The notes beneath the pieces were generated by a model. It saw only the letters and a program-made list of their open reading frames with translations. It did no database searches and had not been told where the DNA came from. Both the position numbers and the translations under genes were made by a program. From assembly GCA_027886785.1 (NCBI GenBank), contig JAPCJV010000027.1, positions 1-10,896 of the forward strand: DNA of 10,896 bases, read 5' to 3'. The stretch is from Nitrososphaerota archaeon. GTDB taxonomy: Archaea; Thermoproteota; Nitrososphaeria; Nitrososphaerales; CADDZS01. This document shows, piece by piece, positions 7,322 to 10,896 of the stretch (positions within the stretch are counted from its first letter, which is position 1; each line of letters opens with the position of its first letter).

Positions 7322-8880
7322 GGGATCTCTTTGTAGGCGAGGGAAATGTCGATGCCTCTTGCCGCGTGGTACCTTTTAGATGCGAGATAAATCACTGCAC
7401 CTAAAACGAAGGAAACGATTACGTAACCATAGGCAGTCAAGTTTCCTCCCCAAACGGAACCGTTGGCCAAAAACAAGTAAGTGATGTATACGAAAATTGC
7501 AGCCATCAAAATTCCGGATATGAAGAGAATCCCCTTAGAAGTTCCCTTTTCCTTTCTGAGGGCGTAAACTGAAGCCGCCAACCCGATCACCACGAAATAA
7601 GCCATCGCTGCCACCACGTTTCCAAACAATGAAGACAAAGTTCCGTAGACGAAAGCAGAGATTCCAATGAGCGATATAGTCACTACCAAATCTAGCACAT
7701 GGGCATACACTGGAGAGCTGTACTTCGGACTGACGTACGAGAGCTGTTCAGGCAGGAATCGATCGAAGGATTGAGCGAACAAATATCTTGAAAACACAAT
7801 TACTCCATAGGCAAGAACCCCGATATTCCACACGATCCACCCGAGACCGATCACCGCTTGTAGCGGATAACTGGTTGTCACTCCCATAGCAAACGTCCAG
7901 TAGTTAAAATCGGAAAAAACCGAAAGGGGGCCCGTTAAAGCTCCCGACACGAAACTGAAACCTCCCGCGACATACATCGCACCAAAAGCTGAGGTGATTA
8001 GGATCAGCGAAATCAAAGCTGAAATCGGTACGTTCCATCGAAGCGCGCTTTTTCCTTTCATTTCAGATGCGACAGCAGGCGCAGCATTCAGCCAGGGGTA
8101 CACAAACAGAGCAAAGAAGGGAATCAAGAAGAAAACTCCATTTACGTTGAAAGCACTCGCGGTAGGGGGAGCTGCAACTTGAGAAGCTGATAGGCTTTGA
8201 TTTGCTCCAAAATTTGTTTGGGCGAAATGTAAGTAATTCGTCACTCCATTGGATCCAGCGCCAATCAGTGTGAAGATAGAAATTACGAGACTAACAATTC
8301 CAACTAAAATCAGGGCAGAAACCAGCCTATAGCCCGATTTGGGAGAGAAAATGTTGACGGCGATTAAGAGTGCGAAAATAATCGCTGCCACAACAAATTG
8401 AGAACCCGCGTTTCCTCCAAAATTTGCAGGCAAGGATATTGGAAATAATCCAGAGAAGCCCAGACCTACCCCAACTCCTCCGATCGCGAAAACGGCCGAG
8501 AGAGCAATCAAAGCTAGGTAAGCCAGTGTTTCCAAAGTGTATCCCATAAAGGAGAATGTACTTCCGACAAATCCGCCAAATGTCCTCGACGTCCAGACAT
8601 AGTCGCCCCCAGTTCGGGGCAATCTGCGCGTCATCATCGTATAGACCACAATCTGAGGAATCGAAAGAAGAAAAGCAACGATGGAGGTAAGAACCAGATT
8701 GAAACCATTGTTGACAATGTCAGCAGGCAACAGAATGGTAGTCAGGCCAATTACGCCTAACCCCGCTCCTATGGACATGTTGCCTAAATTGAGGGTGATG
8801 GCGTCAATGAAAGAGACATTCTTTACTAAACCAGTACTATCACGAGTAAACACTTTCTTGGCCGTGTTTGTACCTTCCAT
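7312..8880 (-). CDS. APC-family amino acid permease
   Basis: Integral membrane transporter of the amino acid/polyamine/organocation superfamily; probably imports an amino acid by proton or sodium symport, exact substrate unknown. It has 522 residues and about 12 hydrophobic segments. The first (about 27-50) contains the glycine-rich unwound helix (GNMSIGAGLG) that binds substrate in this fold. PRTGGDYVWTSR (88-99) and SRYLFAQSFDRFLPEQL (364-380), followed by SSPVYA, are characteristic of the family. A Ser/Ala/Gln-rich extracytoplasmic loop lies near 212-245. The N-terminus is hydrophilic with no signal peptide. The ATG at 8878-8880 is well placed: a TATA box about 30 bases upstream predicts an almost leaderless transcript. 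The adenine deaminase gene follows on the same strand, but nothing in the sequence shows that the permease carries nucleobases. Confidence 0.92.
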   Translation of the reverse strand: MEGTNTAKKVFTRDSTGLVKNVSFIDAITLNLGNMSIGAGLGVIGLTTILLPADIVNNGFNLVLTSIVAFLLSIPQIVVYTMMTRRLPRTGGDYVWTSRTFGGFVGSTFSFMGYTLETLAYLALIALSAVFAIGGVGVGLGFSGLFPISLPANFGGNAGSQFVVAAIIFALLIAVNIFSPKSGYRLVSALILVGIVSLVISIFTLIGAGSNGVTNYLHFAQTNFGANQSLSASQVAAPPTASAFNVNGVFFLIPFFALFVYPWLNAAPAVASEMKGKSALRWNVPISALISLILITSAFGAMYVAGGFSFVSGALTGPLSVFSDFNYWTFAMGVTTSYPLQAVIGLGWIVWNIGVLAYGVIVFSRYLFAQSFDRFLPEQLSYVSPKYSSPVYAHVLDLVVTISLIGISAFVYGTLSSLFGNVVAAMAYFVVIGLAASVYALRKEKGTSKGILFISGILMAAIFVYITYLFLANGSVWGGNLTAYGYVIVSFVLGAVIYLASKRYHAARGIDISLAYKEIPPE

Positions 8881-8906
8881 CAGGCCGCGGGCCTTCGCCT
8901 GCCTCG

Positions 8907-8914
8907 TATAAATA
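8907..8914 (-). promoter_or_regulatory. TATA box of the permease gene
   Basis: TATTTATA on the minus strand is close to the archaeal TATA consensus. Its centre is about 30 bases upstream of the permease ATG. With the usual spacing of about 26 bases to the transcription start, the mRNA would begin within a few bases of the ATG, so it would be leaderless or nearly so. This is the best promoter match in the window. Confidence 0.65.
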
Positions 8915-9054
8915 GTTAAGCCATTTGAATATTTTTTACCTTATTTTCTGTTCGCTTAATTTAGCGCACTTTTCTTGGCCTGTCGTAGTCCGTTCTCTTT
9001 TCAAAAATACAGCACTTTTCTCTGGTAAAACTCTTACCACAAGGAGATTTACTT
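8915..9054. other. Intergenic region upstream of the permease
   Basis: AT-rich, no convincing gene. It holds the imperfect palindrome CGCTTAATTTAGCG (8953-8966), about 40 bases upstream of the permease TATA box. It also holds the perfect 6-5-6 inverted repeat TGGTAA/TTACCA (9023-9039). An AAAAATAC string (9003-9010) could be a weak + strand TATA element for the small ORF at 9055. None of these is a firm regulatory call. Confidence 0.3.
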
Positions 9055-9204
9055 TTGCGATGCCCTAAAAATAAGGGGATCCTGGACTCTGTCCTAAAAT
9101 TAGGCCACTCGCTGTTGAGATTGAACCCGAAAGTCGGCTGTTTCGCTCGGTATTTACCAACTGGATTCCTCTGGGATAGACCAGATCACTGCTGTTTGGA
9201 GTGA
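9055..9204 (+). CDS. Possible small protein, 49 residues, unrecognised
   Basis: A short ORF from TTG (9055-9057) to TGA (9202-9204). It is worth listing because AAGGAG (9041-9046), a good Shine-Dalgarno core, lies 8 bases before the TTG, and a weak TATA-like AAAAATAC lies about 50 bases upstream. The predicted peptide begins MRCPKNKG and ends HCCLE, with four cysteines in total; it has no recognised domain and no membrane segment. A second small ORF starts 16 bases after its stop. Against it: short length, non-ATG start and no homology that I recognise. It may be noncoding. Confidence 0.22.
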   Translation: MRCPKNKGILDSVLKLGHSLLRLNPKVGCFARYLPTGFLWDRPDHCCLE

Positions 9205-9220
9205 AATCAGTTCGCAACTA

Positions 9221-9433
9221 ATGAAAGATTTGTTGGAATTTTGGAATTTTGTTGAAAAAATTGCTTGGAATGATGAGCCGGGAATTTTATGGCGGTTGAC
9301 TATTTGTACACTATCAAGTCAAAACACTATCGAGATCCGATATATTTCTCCAAGGAAGACTGGCCAAGCTTTTAGGCTGATCGTCCTTAAAACAGAAGAA
9401 CTTCAAGAGAATTTAACAGTTAGAAGACGATGA
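9221..9433 (+). CDS. Possible small protein, 70 residues, unrecognised
   Basis: ORF from ATG to TGA. The peptide has a tryptophan-rich, possibly amphipathic helical first half (about 3-27, with Trp8, Trp16 and Trp24), then a likely beta-hairpin segment (EIRYISPRKTGQAFRLIVL, 38-56) and a basic end (RRR). GGAGTGA (9198-9204) resembles a Shine-Dalgarno but lies 16 bases away, too far for a normal site. It follows the 9055 ORF by 16 bases in another frame and is followed by stem-loops. It reads more like protein than random sequence, but I cannot assign a family. Confidence 0.35.
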   Translation: MKDLLEFWNFVEKIAWNDEPGILWRLTICTLSSQNTIEIRYISPRKTGQAFRLIVLKTEELQENLTVRRR

Positions 9434-9440
9434 GACGCGC

Positions 9441-9547
9441 AAAATGTGCTTAATACATTTTACACCGGCCCTAACTCTGAGCGCCGGTACGTCAACCTAA
9501 ATTGACCCAAAATAACGATTAAATCACCCTAGGCCAAGCAGGCTGGC
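9441..9547 (+). other. Run of four short stem-loops upstream of the B3/AbrB-like gene
   Basis: Four inverted repeats follow one another: AAAATGT/ACATTTT (9441-9447 and 9455-9461), ACCGGC/GCCGGT (9464-9469 and 9483-9488), GTCAA/TTGAC (9491-9495 and 9502-9506), and GGCCAAGC/GCTGGCC with one bulged A (9532-9547). The last ends 12 bases before the next start codon. They could be a terminator for the preceding small ORF, a structured leader, a noncoding RNA or operators. A TATA-like GATTAAATC near 9517-9525 sits between the third and fourth, which argues that the first three are outside the downstream transcript. Confidence 0.35.
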
Positions 9548-9559
9548 CGAACTTTCAAT

Positions 9560-9976
9560 ATGAGCACAGAAAACAATGGATATCTGAACGACTCATCATC
9601 AGGAACCTCAGTCCCTTCTTACTCGCAAATGGCAGAGACTCAGCAGTCGCAACAGGTGATGGCTGCGGAGTTTGACATCATCGTAAAGGACTGGTGGATC
9701 GAGGGTGGGAGACTCGGAATTCCAAAAGAATATCGTCAAAACTTCCCAAAACCAGGAGAGCCGATCGTCCTAATAGATTACGAGGGGCGCATGTACCGAT
9801 CGAAGATGCACAATTTGTGGCAGGGCGTAGATGTGGGGAGAATTGATGGCATCAAGCCGTTCTACAAAAATCACCCGATAGTCACCCCGGGGACCAAGCT
9901 TCGCATCAAAGTTACGGGAAAGAGCACTGCCGTGGTATTACTGACCGATCGACCCACGCACCAGATGCTCCAATAA
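9560..9976 (+). CDS. Uncharacterised protein with B3/AbrB-like beta-rich domain
   Basis: 138 residues. Residues 1-35 are rich in Ser, Gln, Asn and Thr and look disordered. A compact beta-rich domain follows (about 37-130): FDIIVKDWWIEGGRLGIPKEYRQNFP, then PIVLIDYEG, a central RIDGIKPFYKNHP, and TPGTKLRIKVTG near the end. The pattern of IPKE, a hydrophobic strand with EG, 'gl..fy..h' and 'pGtklrI' recalls B3-type or AbrB-like DNA-binding folds, where the last element is usually 'GD.I.I'. This is pattern resemblance, not a confirmed family match. No catalytic motif, metal site or membrane segment is visible. The ATG at 9560 is the natural start; later in-frame ATGs at residues 24 and 34 would remove most of the tail. 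It may be a transcription factor, but it stands alone with no operon partner. Confidence 0.75.
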   Translation: MSTENNGYLNDSSSGTSVPSYSQMAETQQSQQVMAAEFDIIVKDWWIEGGRLGIPKEYRQNFPKPGEPIVLIDYEGRMYRSKMHNLWQGVDVGRIDGIKPFYKNHPIVTPGTKLRIKVTGKSTAVVLLTDRPTHQMLQ

Positions 9977-9980
9977 GGGT

Positions 9981-10030
9981 AGTTAGAAACCCCAAAAACG
10001 AGGCAGCCTTTTCCGCGATTTTTTCTAACT
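9981..10030. repeat. Spaced 9-bp inverted repeat between convergent genes
   Basis: AGTTAGAAA (9981-9989) and TTTCTAACT (10022-10030) are perfect inverted copies separated by 32 bases. They lie just after the stop codon of the 9560 gene and include T-rich stretches. They could fold the 3' end of that transcript and help termination. The spacing is long, so chance cannot be excluded. Confidence 0.3.
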
Positions 10031-10051
10031 CGGAATCGTTGCCTAAACTAC

Positions 10052-10068
10052 TTTTTTCTCTGAAAAAA
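10052..10068. terminator. Bidirectional oligo-T terminator between the 9560 gene and nop10
   Basis: TTTTTTC (10052-10058) and GAAAAAA (10062-10068) are perfect inverted copies around TCT. Each strand therefore carries a run of six Ts just after a converging gene. Archaeal termination depends mainly on oligo-T tracts, so this short element would serve both the + strand gene and the aIF2-alpha/nop10 operon, whose last stop codon is only 6 bases away. Confidence 0.6.
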
Positions 10069-10073
10069 TATTT

Positions 10074-10244
10074 TCATTTCTGCTTTTCCGAATATCTCTC
10101 GTGGACCCGATACCTGAGATACCGATCATCCGGAGAGAATCTGGGCGGATGCGGGCTGGCTATCAATTCAGACCCGCATTTGGGGCATTTCGGAGGAAGG
10201 GTGTATGTCAGACACACTTTACATTTCAAAAGCAGTTTATTCAA
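10074..10244 (-). CDS. nop10: H/ACA ribonucleoprotein subunit Nop10
   Basis: Small zinc-ribbon protein of the H/ACA RNP, which holds the pseudouridine synthase Cbf5 in its active shape for RNA-guided pseudouridylation of rRNA. With a TTG start at 10242-10244 the protein has 56 residues, the usual archaeal length. It carries the four zinc ligands Cys8, Cys11, Cys20 and Cys23 and the conserved HPPRFSPDD (32-40), followed by a basic helix. This start places seven residues before the first Cys, as in other archaeal Nop10 proteins; an upstream ATG (10296-10298) would add 18 residues inside the aIF2-alpha reading frame and is unlikely. The TTG overlaps the aIF2-alpha stop codon (8-base gene overlap), so translation is probably coupled. 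The aIF2-alpha-nop10 order is a common archaeal operon. Confidence 0.93.
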   Translation of the reverse strand: MNKLLLKCKVCLTYTLPPKCPKCGSELIASPHPPRFSPDDRYLRYRVHERYSEKQK

Positions 10245-10896
10245 TCTGCTTTCGAGATTCCTCTCTCGTGAAGCCGAACTTGCCCTTGCTTTTCTCAATG
10301 ATGGTTTTTATTCGCTCTAACGCAGCCTGCAGGGCTCGTTCCGCGACTTTGTAATTTTCAGCTTTGACGATCAATCGATAGCGGGGAGTTCCGAGATAAG
10401 TAACTTTGATGTGGACGCCGGAGGTTTTCACGTCTTCTCCTGCCCTAAGTGCACTTTTGATCACTTCGATGCCGTTGGAGGCTTTAACCCGCAGATCCAT
10501 GACGCCCCTGACTTCAACTATCGGGATTGCAATTTTTTCTTCCGAAACGACTCTAACTAATTCCGATAGCCCGGGTTCCAAAGAAAGTTTCTGCAGAGCT
10601 TTCGGACCGCGACGTGCGATGTCCTCAAATCCTTCGTACAAAGTGTTGTACTGGTTTTGGACTGCATCGATCACAGTCCGCAGAGACGTCTCATCAGTAC
10701 CCAATCTTGCCTTCAGCGCATCAACTATAGTGCCCGCCTTCTCCGTTTTTTTGACCTCAATGACCTTTGCCTTTCTTTCCTCGCTGGAAACTTGCCTCAG
10801 TGAAAGGTCGATCTCTCGCCTCCCCTTGTTTACCCGGATTACCTTCAGCACGATCTTTTGGCCAGGTTTGGCGTATCTTTCGATATCGCGCACCCA
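10237..10896 (-). CDS. Translation initiation factor aIF2 subunit alpha (5' end outside window)
   Basis: Alpha subunit of the archaeal IF2 heterotrimer, which brings initiator Met-tRNA to the small ribosomal subunit. The window holds the last 219 codons or so; the N-terminal part of the S1 domain lies beyond the right edge. The visible part begins with WVRDIERYAKPGQKIVLKV, the second half of the S1/OB barrel (ending near IDLSLRQV). It then has a helical middle domain (about 45-125) and a C-terminal alpha/beta domain with GVHIKVTYLGTPRYRLIVKAENYKVAE. The GTG at 10891-10893 is internal, not the start: the reading frame runs on with a conserved Trp. Full-length family members have about 260-275 residues, so some 45-50 are missing. 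nop10 overlaps its 3' end. Confidence 0.94.
   Translation of the reverse strand, partial: WVRDIERYAKPGQKIVLKVIRVNKGRREIDLSLRQVSSEERKAKVIEVKKTEKAGTIVDALKARLGTDETSLRTVIDAVQNQYNTLYEGFEDIARRGPKALQKLSLEPGLSELVRVVSEEKIAIPIVEVRGVMDLRVKASNGIEVIKSALRAGEDVKTSGVHIKVTYLGTPRYRLIVKAENYKVAERALQAALERIKTIIEKSKGKFGFTREESRKQIE

Noticed and set aside
9270..9276. ATGATGA, a perfect box C motif for a C/D guide RNA
   Set aside because: No CTGA box D or D' at a suitable distance and no flanking terminal stem; it lies within the 70-codon ORF.
9426..9480. GATGA then CTGA spacing like a C/D box sRNA
   Set aside because: Box C has a mismatch, there is no D'/C' pair, and a stable hairpin occupies the would-be guide region.
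10039..10320. + strand open frame (93 codons) over nop10
   Set aside because: It is antisense to the nop10 and aIF2-alpha ends and begins in the oligo-T terminator.
1..10896. CRISPR array, insertion sequence, prophage or defence island
   Set aside because: No regularly spaced direct repeats, no transposase or integrase, no terminal inverted repeats, and the genes are mostly housekeeping.

Overview
The window comes from an archaeon. Three things show this: a 3'-truncated view of aIF2-alpha followed by Nop10 (an archaeal/eukaryotic information-processing pair), a TATA-box promoter placed for an almost leaderless transcript (8907-8914), and a clear FtsZ with no bacterial cell-division genes nearby. 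FtsZ argues against the classical Crenarchaeota, which lack it. I cannot name the lineage more closely. Base composition is moderate and looks even across the window. Start codons are often TTG: the phosphoesterase, dihydroorotase, adenine deaminase and Nop10 all appear to begin with TTG, and FtsZ may too.

Layout. A terminator-like hairpin (6-55) closes an unseen upstream + strand gene. Then gpmI, a bacterial-type cofactor-independent phosphoglycerate mutase, runs on + (106-1692). It converges on a minus-strand block, with a perfect 9-bp hairpin (1714-1737) between them. Reading down the minus strand, the block is: an APC-family amino-acid permease (8880-7312), adenine deaminase (7203-5407), dihydroorotase (5311-3932), an Icc-like metallophosphoesterase (3916-2963) and FtsZ (2810-1749). 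The dihydroorotase and phosphoesterase are only 15 bases apart and look like one operon; the other gaps are about 95-150 bases and may hold their own promoters.

Upstream of the permease lies a gene-poor stretch (8881-9559). It holds two possible but unproven small ORFs (9055-9204 and 9221-9433) and a run of short stem-loops (9441-9547). These precede a small + strand gene (9560-9976) for a protein with a Gln/Ser-rich tail and a beta-rich domain that recalls B3/AbrB-like DNA-binding folds. An oligo-T inverted repeat separates this gene from the convergent aIF2-alpha/nop10 operon, which runs off the right edge.

Functional theme. Most of the window is housekeeping: glycolysis/gluconeogenesis (gpmI), de novo pyrimidine synthesis (pyrC), purine salvage (adenine deaminase), solute uptake, cell division (ftsZ), translation initiation and rRNA pseudouridylation (nop10). 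I found no transposon, CRISPR array, tRNA or rRNA gene, and no clear new defence or metabolic system. The most unusual signals are the TTG starts, a hairpin that contains the adenine deaminase start codon, and the small-ORF/stem-loop region at 9000-9560.
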